Notes: generated by a model not told the origin, from the sequence alone. Positions 25,201-37,016 are shown, counted from the stretch's first letter. The stretch is 64,000 nucleotides of DNA from Ciona savignyi (GCA_000149265.1 CH003110.1:112699-176698); one strand, 5' to 3'. Made by a program: numbers and translations.

Positions 25201-27370
25201 ATATCTGAGCTCCAGTTTTTGGATGACTTTGAAACTCGTGGTGACTCGCATCACGAATCCACCGACAGCAAACTTTACTGGATTCTGGAACGGTTACACT
25301 CCCAAAACACGTAAGTATTTATGTGTGAAGTGACAGAGTAATGTATGCTTACCATAGGAGATGTGTTAAAAGGTGGCCTGATAACTTAATTATCTTGAGT
25401 TTACTAATAAAATGATGAAGGTACGTGCCTGGTTTTCCACACACGAGGATATAAATGAACCAACTATTCAGACACTGCAATAGCTCTTGCAACTCGACTG
25501 CGTACATATGATGTTTATAAAACAACAATCAACAGCGCCATGTACGGAGCCAACGGAGGAGATGGCATGCGGCAATAACCGATGTATATTTAACGTACTG
25601 AAGTGCGACGGGATAGATTCCTGTGGCGACGGCACTGACGAACTTACAACGGCGCCAACCTTCTGCAATTTCTCTACAACTACCCAACCAGTCACTGCTA
25701 ATACAGGTTGCAACAATGTAGTAGGATTTCATAACGTTATTATGACCAGTACTTTTATTTGGATAGGCTAGTCATGCTCTATTCCTGTAAAATATGAAAA
25801 GATGAATTATCATGTAGGCAAACGTCAGATTACCTTGCGAATACGCAGGGGAGTGTTATCACAGGGTAATCATCAGATTATCTCACGAATATGTAGATGA
25901 CTGTTCTTTGCACGTTAAATCGTCCTATTACCTCGCACCCAACGTCGGGTAATTGGAGTTATTAAAGTGTTTTGATACCTTGATATTACGACAATATTTC
26001 GATCTATTTGATCCCATTGGAACAACGTTTATCCCTATGAATAGAAAACGTCATGGCCGTTATCACACTGGCAATCTTGATTACCTCGTCCCCACCGTAT
26101 GTTTACCAAAGCTATTGTAATGTATTAATTGTGTTCTTTAACTTGATTTTATCCATTTGATCCGGATAACAGTCCAGCTAGACAGCTCATAGATATAGGA
26201 TAGGATAGGATATTCATGTTTATCCCCGTGAATGGGAAAACCAAGGGGGTTAACACACAGGCAATCGTCAGATCACCTCGCGCCATTAGTCGGGCTACCG
26301 GAGCTATTGCAGTGTGTTGTATATGATAGACACGTTCCTTCATTTTGGTAGAACCCATTAAGCCGCTGGGTTCAGGCAATGGTCCGTAAAGTGCCTTGCC
26401 CAAGGACACAACCGATTAGCTAGCGACCAGTTTTGCACCTGCAACCTTTCGATTAAAAGGCGACGCACTTAACCGCTAGACCAACGGGCGGGACAAATAT
26501 ATTAATCCGAACCCACTTCACAGCCCCTCCGCCCGTCATAACAACCACACCCCCGCCTGCACTGGTCACTACAGCTTCCCAGACAACAACAACAACAACG
26601 GCCATATCATTGATCCGGAAAGTCTTTCCCGACTTATCGCCACTCTACATAATCCTGACTCTTGCGTTTGTAATGTTTGCGGCCTTTCTGGTCTACGCAT
26701 TGCTTTCAGTGCAGTGCTTCAAGGCGTGCATGCTAAGCTGTCTTCACAGTTTCTGTTTAGGTGTCATAAGGCGAAGGCGGCAATGGAAAACAATGCAAGA
26801 AAAGGTAGAGCTTTTTTATTATAATTTTTACTCCCACGTTATGGTAATGTACGAATAATTTTTTATTATTCTTTTAGCGTTGGTACCTAATCATACATTG
26901 TATTATTTCCAACAACCCGGGGATAAAGGTGTATTACTGTGCACCCGAAAATGCCATTTTATATTGCTCCAACCCAGTGGTATCTAATGAGTCCTCCAAA
27001 TTAAGGTCATGTCTGATTTTCCACACTCTGTAATAGCTCCATCAGCAACTTGATTGAGGGCATGACGTGTTTTACTGTGGACTTGAGCACATCATTTTAC
27101 ATTGCTCCAACCCAGTGGTATCTAATGAGTCGTCCAAATTGAAAGTCATGTCTGATTTTTCACACTGTAATAGCCCCAGCAACTCGACTGTTGGCATGAG
27201 GTGTATTACTGTACACTTGAGCAAGCCATTTTACATTTACTTTTTTTTAGCCTAGTGGAAGACTCAAGCGCAAAATAACTCCGATTAAACGCAATGGCAG
27301 CATGTCAATTGAAAACCTGAGTTCGTGCGAACTCCCAAGAAATGAGATGAAGAATGGAATTGATTCTTAA
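22282..27370 (+). CDS. CUB-LDLa single-pass membrane protein B (342 aa, 7 exons)
   Basis: Exons: 22282-22342, 22838-23003, 23979-24076, 25179-25310, 25536-25706, 26524-26804 and 27251-27370, all in phase. The order is signal peptide (residues 1-17, MILVALVALALIQSTTG), CUB domain (about 26-150; four cysteines in GQCGV, ITCFF, IDCTI and ATICP; glycosylation sites NLT, NTT and NFT), LDLa (154-200; six cysteines with an intact CDGIDSCGDGTDE calcium cage), Thr/Pro-rich stalk, one helix (about 250-273), a Cys-rich membrane-proximal stretch that could be palmitoylated, an RRRR stop-transfer signal and a 60-residue tail. The first junction falls after the same IDT residues and in the same phase as in paralogue A. 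It is probably a cell-surface protein; partner unknown. Confidence 0.88.
23035..23290 (+). repeat. SINE inserted into a TTTCCACGATGAAAACA-type repeat
   Basis: The older repeat runs up to TTTCCACGATAAAAACG (about 23060) and resumes at AAAACACGAAGCAGGACC (about 23217). Between them is a shortened plus-strand SINE, head at GACCGGTTAGTCTGTCGG and tail at AACATGAATATCTTATTCC. It lies in the second intron of CUB-LDLa B. Confidence 0.7.
23705..23905 (+). repeat. NotI-site-bearing dispersed repeat
   Basis: Contains GCGGCCGC at 23741-23748, a reversed AACGATTGTTCGTTTTGCC block and an end rich in TTTTTTAATACTGGGG. It lies in the intron before exon 3 of CUB-LDLa B. Confidence 0.75.
26194..26495 (-). 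repeat. tRNA-derived SINE, well preserved
   Basis: Complete copy with tail AGGATAGGATAGGATATTC at the left and tRNA-like head (AAGGCGACGCACTTAACCGC) at the right. It ends about 30 bp upstream of the acceptor of the transmembrane exon of CUB-LDLa B (26523). Confidence 0.85.
26905..27240. repeat. Array of the variant 100-110 bp unit
   Basis: About two and a half units with CATTGCTCCAACCCAGTGG, TCTAATGAGTCGTCCAAATT and CACACTGTAATAGC. The array fills the last intron of CUB-LDLa B up to the poly-T of the final acceptor. Confidence 0.8.
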
Positions 27371-29789
27371 TTGCTGGTATTATGTTTTAATACTTGTCGC
27401 TAGCTAGTCGGTCGTGTCATTGTGAAAGGCACTATATAGTAGACATTGCCCTCGCCTATCCTATAGTGAATTATTAGGTTATAATAAATTAAAGGTACGT
27501 GTCATTCATCACACTGTAATGTATATGGTAACCTGAAGATTGCGCTTGTGAGAACGTTTGTTTTCGTTTTCTCAACGGGAATAAAACATGAATATACTAT
27601 CCATATAGCTGGACAACAAGAACTGCTTACTGAATCTACAATTGCCAAGATATTTATATAAGTTTGCAACCGTTCAATTGGATAGATTGATAAAATTTTC
27701 ATTATGTAGATATTCCATCTGAAGAAATCCAGTTGTTTTTGTCGAATTCTAGAAAGCACAATTTGAAATTGTATCCTGTACAGTAGACATTTGCACAATA
27801 TGAAATTATATCCACTTTCAACAGTAGACATTTGGTCATAGCAACCTGGATATAAGTTAACACTGTTAACACGACTAATATAAAATTAAATATTTTGGCA
27901 AGTTGCACCGTTTTTTTGTCACAAAGTTTTCCGGGTTTCCTTTGTTTTTATATGTAGTTGACGTGTTTACACTACTGTTACAAAAAAAAAACTTAACTAG
28001 GATGTACTTTACAAATATATGGATTACTTTTATGAATAAAATAACGTGATTACCAGCTTTTAAGCTTTAGACATCTAGTTTTGTCATATGAGCTCGTGTG
28101 CACAAACACAACTGTTTTTTTTTGTTTATTTTGTAATGTTTCTGCAATTTTATTTGATTGAAACTTACCACCATAATTTCATCGTTTTTTCGAAGACAAC
28201 AAAATGTTTAATTTGTTTTTGTTACATAATTAATGAGCATGTAAAAATGTTAACACAAAAATATTATATTGATTTCGAGGGTTTACAATATTGAGTATAA
28301 TTGCATGACTATCATTGTTTTGTAGTCTTTCTACACTTTGCATATTTGTCAGCTTTTTGCCAATACAAAATCTACCAGTTGACTTTTTGTTGCACGCTTT
28401 TAATCCACAGTGGTGCACGAACGTAAAATGAAAGGTACTTTAGGTGATTGTGGAAATACGATCTTTACAGAAAAAGCTGCAGCGTTTATTATTTTATTTT
28501 TTTGTTTCCATGATGAAACACGAAGCAGGACCTTAAAAAACAGGATGCAGACAGCAAAACAATTGATAAAACACGTGTAAAATCTATTCGATTATTTAAT
28601 TTGGGTTGAATAACACTACAGTTTAATTGTAGTTTGCTGAATCAACTGCATAACTCATATTATCCTAATTGATGTCACAGCTTTTGGTTTCATTAGTATC
28701 ACATTGTTAAACGTTAATATTGTATCTTATAAAGCTACATACCATTCAAGTGCCTTGACCACGGACACAGCCGACTAGTTAGCGCAAGGTTCGATTTTAA
28801 AATGTGCAAGCATGTCAAAATTAATAGCACAAACGTTTTTTTGTTAATATAAAGAGTATGTGATTAATATTAAATCCCCTGAACTTTTGGCGGATTTCTG
28901 CTAAGGTCCATTTTTAATTTTACAATTAAAATCTAAAACAATTGCCATTAAGTTCGTTACCGGTTTCCGTTGCCATATTCAGGTTGATATTTAAGTGTAC
29001 ATTCATGTACTTAACTAATATTTACCTCACTGAGTAAGTAACTGGTAACCATCTTTACATTGGTACTTCAGCAATACAACACAATATGTTAACACGCTGA
29101 AAGCGTAGATAAACTGAAACATACTCAGATTGTGTAGCGTTGGAACTTATGACGTAAGTAAGGAGAAACGCAAGCGTGACTCTTACTTCATGTCCCGTTG
29201 TACTATTCTACCGGCCTATGCTGCTGCAATCGGAACTCTTTGGGAAGTCTATCGCTCGAAACCACGCTACGAAAGTGTACAGGATTTTTAACAGTCTATA
29301 TTCAAGGCTGGACTTGTATTTTTAACCTATTGCATTGAAGATTATACTGTTTTTTAGAGTTGTACCTGTCTGTTAAGAAACAAAAATACATTTGTCACTA
29401 AAAGTCTCATTTTTTATTCGTATTTTTTCTCAATTTCGTTTGCCTCTTATTTTTATCGTAACTTTTAAATCGCATCCCACAAGAAAAAAATTGAAAATTT
29501 GGTTGCTAATTAATGTTAGTATTTTATTAAAAAATATTACTAAAAGCTGCCTTGTTACCATGATTTAAAACTTGCATGTAAATTAGTATATGTTTCTCGT
29601 ATGTTTTAAGTGTCCATTTTGTAACGGTTAAAAACTTAAATCCAACGTCCAAAATTTCTGAATTGTTAAATCTATGAAAACATGGCCACGCTGGAGCAAA
29701 TGACTTAATCGTAGAATGGCTGTCTAACCTTTCGCCTACTGTACCGACCACAAGCACGCCTTTTTCTTATGTTGGTTTGCCTTCCTACC
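27371..29789. other. Intergenic, mostly AT-rich
   Basis: A degenerate plus-strand SINE is at about 27395-27600 and a TTTCCATGATGAAACACG-type repeat at 28490-28580. The block around 29090-29300 is richer in GC and not repetitive; it carries the small ORF listed separately. Confidence 0.5.
29190..29291 (+). CDS. Unassigned 33-residue small ORF
   Basis: An ATG in a GC-richer patch of otherwise AT-rich DNA opens a 33-codon frame beginning MSRCTILPAYAAAIG and ending RYESVQDF. It has one hydrophobic stretch (residues about 5-17) followed by a basic region, a layout seen in small mitochondrial inner-membrane proteins. I do not recognise a family, and the frame is short enough to be chance. A donor-like GACGTAAGTAAGG lies about 35 bp upstream of the ATG. 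Confidence 0.25.
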   Translation: MSRCTILPAYAAAIGTLWEVYRSKPRYESVQDF

Positions 29790-29902
29790 TATATAAGCGA
29801 CCACGGTGGCAAGCAAATATTTAATTTCCTCATTGAGTCGCAGCGAAGTTGAACTAAATGAAATTTCTTAGCCAGACATAGATCTTAGTCAGGGTTGTGT
29901 CT
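29790..29902 (+). promoter_or_regulatory. TATA promoter and leader exon of sulfotransferase 1
   Basis: TATATAAG at 29790-29797 predicts a start near 29820. The transcript would reach a consensus donor TGTCT|GTAAGTAT at 29902. The leader contains one short upstream reading frame (ATGAAATTTCTTAGCC ...). The coding ATG of the sulfotransferase is at 30965, after a 5' intron that holds repeats. Confidence 0.55.
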
Positions 29903-29967
29903 GTAAGTATTTTATACCGGATATTGGAGATAGCTTAAATCCATTTGTAAAATATTACATTACATAG

Positions 29968-30090
29968 GGCAGGGTAGAATATGGCAGGGTAAGATAGGGT
30001 AGGATAGGGTGGGATAGGGTAGGATATGATAAGAAAGGGTGGAATAGGATAGGGTAGGGTAGGATAGTGTTGGGTAGAATAGGGTAGTCA
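29968..30090. repeat. Degenerate GGATAGGGTA array
   Basis: About 20 irregular units of GGATAGGGT, GGGTAGGATA and similar. The unit resembles an expanded reverse complement of the SINE tail (TATCC)n and, superficially, a telomere repeat; the irregularity argues against a true telomeric tract. Confidence 0.75.
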
Positions 30091-30194
30091 TGATTTTTTA
30101 CCACGCCAGGTTTTGAATCGGCATTGTACTATTGACTTTGAACGTTCTTTAAATCGAATTTTGAATGTAAATCGGCCACGCTAACCATTCGGCT

Positions 30195-30460
30195 ACACGA
30201 TAGGATATTTATGTTTATCCTTATGTTTGAGAAAACCCAGGAGCGTTATAAAACGGCAATCGTCGGATTACCTTGTGTCCACCGTCGAGTTACCAAGATT
30301 TTCCCGTTGTTGCATATCATTGAGACGTTTTTAAGATCCAGTAGAATCGATTAAGCCACTAGGTTCCCGCGTCTAAAGTTTTGCAAACTCTTTCAATCGC
30401 TCAGACAAATGTTTGTTCACTCTATTCGCGCCGAAGTGATATTTACTGAACTAACGGCTC
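30195..30460 (-). repeat. tRNA-derived SINE, diverged
   Basis: Minus-strand copy in the 5' intron of sulfotransferase 1 (CACGATAGGATATTTATG to the GGTTCCCGCG region). The tRNA head is barely recognisable. Confidence 0.6.
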
Positions 30461-30514
30461 CGTTAATGCTGGGTCATTCAAAGCAAGTCAACTTTAACAG
30501 AGTCATTTAAGTAC

Positions 30515-30770
30515 GATAGGATAGGATATTTATGATTATCTTGATGAAAGGACAACCCAGGGGGCGTTAACACACGGGCAATCGTCGGATTCTCGCGTCC
30601 ACGGTCGGATTCTCGCGTTACCGGAGCTATTGAAATGTGTTGTGTATGATTCAGACGTTTCTTCAATATGGTAGAACCCACCATCCGATGGGTTTAGGCA
30701 ATGTCCGTTAAATGCCTTCTCCGAGGACACAACCAACGACTAGCCGGCCATCCGTTAAGTATTTAATACA
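30515..30770 (-). repeat. tRNA-derived SINE
   Basis: Second minus-strand copy in the same 5' intron, with tail CGATAGGATAGGATATTT at the left. It carries a small internal duplication (two copies of GGTCGGATTCTCGCG-like sequence around 30590). Confidence 0.75.
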
Positions 30771-30964
30771 GGACGCCTAAGTATTATAACGTTATGAGAC
30801 TATTGTACGTATTACATTACTCAACACCTAAACGGCTAAACCTAATAACTCTCTTAAGCCGTGCTTTAATTCTATTAAATCGTGTTTAAATAACTCCTAA
30901 AGGTCGTGTGTTTTCAGTTTAATAGGTAGAAAGTTTCTCATTAAGGCACTAGAACACATATACC

Positions 30965-33900
30965 ATGGACTATACGAAGTTTCTGCAAGAATATGCCAAA
31001 GATTTTACTTTTTCTCCAGACTTTATGGGTCACACCAAAGAAGATCCAAATGGTAAGATATTGTATGCTGGATATGTGCTAAACCTGACACTAACACACA
31101 GACCTAGTAGAAGATTCTATGATCCCAGGTTCAAAACCAGACCTGGTAAAATGAACCTAGTAAAGGATCCAGTGAACCTGGGTTTGACACCAGGCCTGGT
31201 AAAACATATCTAGTAAATGATCCAGTAATCCTAGGTTCGAAACCAGGCCTGGTAAACACGAACCTATTAGAGGATCCAGTGATCCTGAGTTCAAAACAAG
31301 GCCTAGTAAACACGAACCTATTAGAGGATCCAGTGATCCTGGGTTCGAAACCAGGCCGGATAAAAACGAACCTAGTGAAGGATCCAGTGATCTTGGTATT
31401 AAAACCAGGCCTGTTAAACAAAAACCTAGTGGTGGATCCAGGAATCCTAGGTTAGAAACCAGACCTGATAAAAACGAACCTAGTGAAGAAACCAGTGATC
31501 TTGGGTTTAAAACCAGGCCTGGTAAACACGAACCAAGGGAAATGTCTGTGATTCTGCGTTTGCAAAAAATGATAATGTTGTGACATTTTACAGAAATGAA
31601 AGACTACAACGGGGTGCAGATGCAGAGTGTTTTCAAACCCTATTTTGCTAAGTATTCCTACGAGAAGTGGCTACCACGAGAGGGCGATGTTCTTATTGCA
31701 ACATTCCCCAAATGCGGTAAGAGTTTGAACTGAGTACGGTCGTGTGGCCGATTGGTTAAAGCGACCGATACATATACCGACTCCTATACAAAAAAACGGT
31801 CTAAGTGACGAGCCCATTATGGGTTCGAAACTTAGATCGGTAAAAAAAAAGAGTTTGAACTGGTACGGTCGTGTGGCCAAATGGTTAACGCGACCGATAC
31901 ATATACCGACTGTTAAAAAAACAGTCGTAGTGACGAGCCCATCATGGCTTCGAAACTTAGATCAATAAAAAAAGGGTTTAACTGATGGAACGCTCGTGTG
32001 TCCGAATAGTTAAGGCGACCAATACATATACCATTTTCTACAAAAATTGGTTTTAGTAGTGGGCCAACCCATGACGGTTTCAAACTTAGCTGTATAAAAA
32101 AACCGTGACCTTGAACAGTGGGGGGGCTATATAAAAAGGCCGTATGAAATGTATATTGTTGGAATGATAGGATATGATATTCGTGTTTATCTCCGGTAAT
32201 GGGAAAACCAAACGGGTTAACCCACTGGCAATTGTTAGATTACCCCCGGCGGTTTACAGGAGCTATTTTAGTGTGTTGTGTATGATTAAGAATTTTTTTT
32301 AACGTGTCCATATAGTGCTTTGCCCAAGACCACAATCGACTATCTACTGATCAGTTTCGAGTTTACAACCATTCGGTTGAAAGGCATCGCACTAATCCAC
32401 CAAGCTAATCAGTCGAAATATAACCCAGTGTGTATGATGTGTAATGCACACAAAGCTTACACGGACATTCATACCTTCATCAGGTATGGGTCATAATTGC
32501 ATACCGGTCGAATTATATAGTGCAAAAACGGACCGCATGAATCAAGAGTTAGGACGCAGGTCATGCAGAATAACAAACTATTACAATTTCGGCCAAAAAA
32601 GCTTACTTTCTGTATCGCATTTTCAGGTACGAATTGGTGTACTGAAATTGTCACCCAACTCATGTTTGACGAAGAAAAGATGATGTTGTTCAAGAAGGCA
32701 CCGTTGCTATCCATATTATCGGCCGGCCCTGGTAAGCTTCGCCCAACGTCGGGTTATTGGAGTTTTGCAGTGTTTTGAGTCTTATTTACACGTTCCTTCA
32801 ATTCAATAAAAACCATTAATCCGCTGGGTTGAGATAAAATCTCCGTGCCTTGCCCAAGGACACAACCGACTAGCTAACGACAAGTTTCGAACCTCCAACC
32901 CTTCGACTGAAATGTGACGCATAAAACCACCAGGCCAATAAGTCGGCACAAAAAATCGGACCACAAACAGACGTTATTGGTTTGATCATCTCTGAAATGC
33001 ATTTAACCTTGCCCTTGTCCAGTAAAATTGCTGAAGATATAACACTGTGTGGATAATCAGACATGACGCTTCGTGCAATAGTGACGCCAATAAATCAATT
33101 GAATCAATGTACTCTTACCTAGAATATCAGTGTTACAAAACCCAATATAATTTGTATTTTTATTCAGAAAAGAAATATGAACTCTTGGACCGACTACCAT
33201 CGCCCAGGCTTATTTTGACCCACCAACCCGATTTTAATGTCAATGTCGAAAAGTATTTGGAAAAGAAAATGAAGGTTTGAATAGTTTTTGGAGGTTATAA
33301 ATGCAATATTTCCTGACCGTTTTAAAATTATGTTGGTTTTCTTTAAAATCGGTAGTGCCTACTTGCAGAAACAACAACTAACATGTTAAGACTTTTAAAT
33401 TGAATTTAGACAGAATATATCGGACGCATTTACTAAATCTGTTTATAACACACTTTACAGTTCATAGCCAAACAATAGTTTACTTCGATTTTAATCAGCT
33501 CACAGATATCTATCGTCAATGTATTTCCCAAGTCTTGTACACATATATATATAATTAGTTATAAAACACTGCCTCTGTTCATCTGGGTAGGCGAATGATG
33601 AAATAAGTAGACCGTATTTGGCTTTATTAAAATTGCATTTTGTACATAGATGGTGGTAATGTACCGAAATCCGAAAGATGTTGCTGTCTCATTCTACCAC
33701 TTTCAACTCAAAACGGCCCCACCACAGTACCGTATCGATAGTTGGAATGAATACGTGAAACTTTTCATGAAGGGTGAGTGTGTTTTTCCTCATTGACTAA
33801 TAGAATATGTATAGTTAATTATGATAGTAGTCGAGCTGTTTGTACTGGTTAATTCATTCATATACATTCAGCTTAATAGGTAGGCTTGTAGAAGACTTAT

Positions 33901-36228
33901 CGTAAAACATCGTATGTCTTCAGTCGAAATGCTGGAGGTATTACACTATGTGGATTGTAGGTTTATTTATATTCTTGGATGGGAGAAAGGACTTTATCCA
34001 TTTGTATCTTAAGACACCATATAAGCATAGTCGATTTGTTGAAAGTATTATGGAAAATGGATGAAGTTGTTTTATGTATTTAAATTTTCTTGGATAATAT
34101 GCCTAGCTTCATCAGATTATACAAAGCATTGAGTTACTAAACCAAATACAATATACTTATATTTAAATACAATTGGATATTCATGTTTATCTCCGTGATT
34201 GGGAAAACCAGGGGGGTTTACACACGGGCAATCGTCAGATCACCTCGCGCCCATCGTCAGGTTACCGGAGCTATTGCAGTGTGTTGTGTATGGAAACGTT
34301 CCTTCAATTTGATAGAACCCATTAATCCGCTGGGTCCAGTCAATGTCCGTAAAGTGCCTTGCCCAATAACATAACCGACTAGCTAGCGACCAGTTTCGCA
34401 CCTGCAACCTATCGAGTGAAAGGCGACGCACTTAACCGCTAGACCGAGGGGTCGGCAACCTTTTCATAGTCGCGGGCCAAACCAAACTTAACATGATCTC
34501 GGCGGGTCGTAATAAATTTCTCAACTCCACATCAACTTTTTCTACGTTTTGATAACATTTCAAGATTGCAACATTAATTGAAAAATATATGTTTATTACC
34601 TAGTATTATCTATCGTACAGGACTTTAGTTAGTAAAGAACACGATGCAAACACATATGAAATAGCAAAAGAGATGCCTGTTGTGTCATAATGTTTCATGT
34701 CATAATATTTGTCATGACGTCATAATGTCATAATATTACAATTGAATTGCTTCTACTCTCACTTATGCGCATGCCAACAAACACACTTATTGCTTTCTCT
34801 CAAAGCATTGTCTTTGTCTGCACGCACACATTCCCAATAGACACGGTCAGGCGCATTTTTTTATTATTGCCGCATAGATTGTTAAAATTCATCAAAATCT
34901 AAGATTGCAGATGACACAGTGGGGCCGTATTCTATAATAATTAAGTTAGATGTCTCGGGCCGGATGATTTTTTGCCTTGGACGGGCCGGATGCGGCCCGC
35001 GGGGCCCGTAGGTTGCCGACCCCTGCGCTAGACTAACGGGCCGGACAATTGCATTCTTGTGGGTGGGTAGTTACACTTTTATGAAATAATTTTAAAACGT
35101 TTAATGAAAATGCAGTTTTTCCCTTACAGGATGTGTTGTTTTTTTTGTGAATACTCCTAATTTAAATATTTACAGGGCTGCCAAAAAGCTTCTGCCGTCC
35201 GGGTGAGACGTATTTGGATCATTTCTTGGGCTGGTATAAGCTACGCAACAAGGAGCAGATATTACTGTTGTGTTATGAAGAGATGAAGTTGGTACGTAAC
35301 TTGTACAGCTTTAATTAGTGATTTTAAAAAAACCGTAAATAATTCCTTTTTAATAGAACCCAGAAAAGGAGATTCGAAAGCTTTCAAACTTCCTCGGGTT
35401 AAAGAAAAGTGACGAAGAAATAACCCGAGTTGTAGAAGTTACTTCATTTTCATCGATGAAAAAACAACAAGAGGCCGACTCAGCAGGGGCTCTGAACAAC
35501 CTTAGAAAGAATTCTAACCTTGTTAGAAAAGGTAAAATTATTTATTTTTTTACCAGTAGGTATTGGCCATAACTCTAGGATCGCCCGGTCTTCTAATGGG
35601 TCTGTGTGTATGGTGCAGACCTCAGACAAACTTACATAAATTTTAGCCGTCGTACCAGAATAGTTTCGATTTGTTCATGCGATTTGTTCGTGTTTTTTTA
35701 CCGAGACAAGTTTCGAACCCATGATGGACTCGTCACTAGGTTTATTTTGATATAGAAGCCGGTATATGTATCGACCGCGTGTTGTGACAACTGTTTAGTG
35801 ATATTATGTTTTATCTCTTTGGTTGAAAAAACTGAACGGGCGATTTTACTCGGAGGTCGTCTGTTTACTGAGTTAGTGCAGTGTACTTACACGATGAAAT
35901 TTTTGCTGCGCTTAAAATTCTGAACAGTTATCCGCTGAATTATTCAGGCAATGACTGCTAAGTGCCTTGCCCAAGAACGCACCCGGCTATGCCAGCGGTT
36001 GGTTTTGACTTCAAACCTTTCGTTGGTTGTAAAGCTGACGCGTTAATCGATTAAGCGATGCGGCCTTATCTTCTCGCCACGAACCATCAGCATCTTATCA
36101 CTTTTCATCCCGCAGGTATTATAGGGGACTGGAAGAATCATTTTACCGTTGCTCAGTCGGAGGAAATGGATAAACTGGTGGAAGAAAAGACAAAGGGAAT
36201 GGATTTTAAATTTATATTTTCCGCTTAA
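30965..36228 (+). CDS. Cytosolic sulfotransferase 1 (316 aa, 8 coding exons)
   Basis: Exons: 30965-31052, 31594-31716, 32627-32731, 33168-33274, 33650-33773, 35176-35291, 35357-35531 and 36116-36228, every junction in phase. SULT enzymes transfer sulfate from PAPS to hydroxyl or amino groups of small molecules in the cytosol. Signatures: 5'-phosphosulfate loop TFPKCGTNW (residues 66-74); LTHQP with the catalytic-base histidine H124; 3'-phosphate site YRNPKDVAVSYYHF from Y146, with R147 and S155; and the C-terminal RKGIIGDWKNHFT block (278-290). The length is normal for the family. The residue before THxP is Leu where vertebrate SULTs usually have Lys. The C-terminal segment KNSNLVRKG is intact, so the protein looks functional. 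The substrate cannot be inferred. A tail-to-tail paralogue lies 1.7 kb beyond the stop. Confidence 0.95.
31090..31550. repeat. 54-bp tandem repeat array in sulfotransferase 1
   Basis: About eight units of the same 54 bp family as 15225-15540 but in opposite orientation (AACCTAGTAGAGGATCCAGT, GGGTTCGAAACCAGGCCTGG). It occupies nearly the whole intron between the first two coding exons and ends about 45 bp before the acceptor. Confidence 0.9.
31737..32095 (+). repeat. Tandem array of tRNA-Ser-like repeats, 3 units
   Basis: Units begin near 31737, 31864 and 31987. Each has GTGTGGCCGATTGGTTAA-like A-box and a GGGTTCGAAACTTAGATCGG-like B-box, followed by poly-A. The short flank AGAGTTTGAACTG is repeated with the units, so the array arose by tandem duplication. 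It starts about 20 bp after the exon 2 donor. Confidence 0.85.
32160..32420 (-). repeat. tRNA-derived SINE, diverged
   Basis: Minus-strand copy in the intron before exon 3 of sulfotransferase 1 (GATAGGATATGATATTCG to CAAGCTAATCAGTCG). The head has a readable AAAGGCATCGCACTAATCC. Confidence 0.7.
32740..32945 (-). repeat. 5'-part SINE abutting a splice donor
   Basis: The SINE body starts about 10 bp after the exon 3 donor (CCTG|GTAAGCTTCGCCC) and runs to the head (CCACCAGGCCAATAAGTCGG). The tail is missing, either truncated or lost during intron change. Confidence 0.7.
34168..34444 (-). repeat. tRNA-derived SINE split by a DNA element
   Basis: Well-preserved copy whose head is interrupted after CGCTAGAC at 34444. 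The missing end (TAACGGGCCGG) resumes at 35034, beyond the hAT-like insertion. Confidence 0.85.
34445..35025. mobile_element. Non-autonomous hAT-superfamily DNA element (581 bp)
   Basis: The right end reads GGTTGCCGACCCCTG and the left end AGGGGTCGGCAACC, giving matching terminal inverted repeats of the hAT type (CAGGGGTCGGCAACC). An exact 8 bp target duplication CGCTAGAC flanks it (34437-34444 and 35026-35033), the size expected for hAT. It is inserted in a SINE within intron 5 of sulfotransferase 1. No transposase frame is present, so it must have been moved in trans. Confidence 0.9.
35690..35795 (-). repeat. tRNA-Ser-like repeat in sulfotransferase 1 intron 7
   Basis: One minus-strand unit (AGTTTCGAACCCATGATGG ... 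CCGGTATATGTATCGACCGC), antisense to the gene. The corresponding intron of sulfotransferase 2 also carries an antisense copy. A degenerate SINE fragment follows at 35850-36060. Confidence 0.75.
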
Positions 36229-37016
36229 ATAGTCCACTATGTACAGTATATAAATTGAACGGACTATTTTCATAGACACGGTTTATAGGCGTTGGCTATT
36301 GGGTATTTACTTTTTTTGATGTGATCACTCCCGAATTTTAACCCATAGTTTCCATGCACAAAATTAACCAACTAAACATTTCTCAAGTTTTACCACGGCC
36401 CTTCTATGATTTTGATTTAACAAATAATAAGGATAATATGACATATTACAGGCACTGGCATAATAAGACCTTTACAAAATTTCGTAATACCTGTACGTAA
36501 CATTTTCCATTTAAAAACTAACATGTGTAATATTTCTTTTTAAAATGCATCTTTATATTTTATCACCTCCCAGATTTAAATGTTTATTTCCATTTCCTAC
36601 TCAAACATGTTCGTATAATCCGTTATTCTTTTACTTACCTGAACCAAAAGTTTTATCGGAACTATGTATTTATACTACCTTCCAATTTATATTATACTAC
36701 GCTAATATTTGTAAATGTGAATGATTGTTTTGGAGTTTGAGTATTTTGGGTGAACATAACAATTGTGTTATTTTCTGTAATAGATTTGTTAATGTAATCT
36801 ATGTAAAATTTTGTAAATAATCTAATTTAGTTTTTATAATAATGTAATAAATGGACAGTCGTCTACCTAGCCATTGTTAGTTTTTTTGTTTCTGCAATCA
36901 AAAAAGTTACCAGACCAATCATAGGACATAATATCCATGTTTATCCCCGAGAATGGTTAAGCGCTAGGGGCGTTGTTAGACGGCCAATTTCGTCAAAAGA
37001 AAGAGAGGTTGTTGGT

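Noticed and set aside
29968-30090. Interstitial telomere tract
   Set aside because: Units are irregular GGATAGGGT and GGGTAGGATA mixtures, better explained by expansion of the SINE (TATCC)n tail than by TTAGGG telomere repeats.
31737-32095. Tandem tRNA genes
   Set aside because: A- and B-boxes are visible but acceptor and anticodon stems do not pair, the units end in internal poly-A, and copies diverge freely. They are tRNA-derived repeats.
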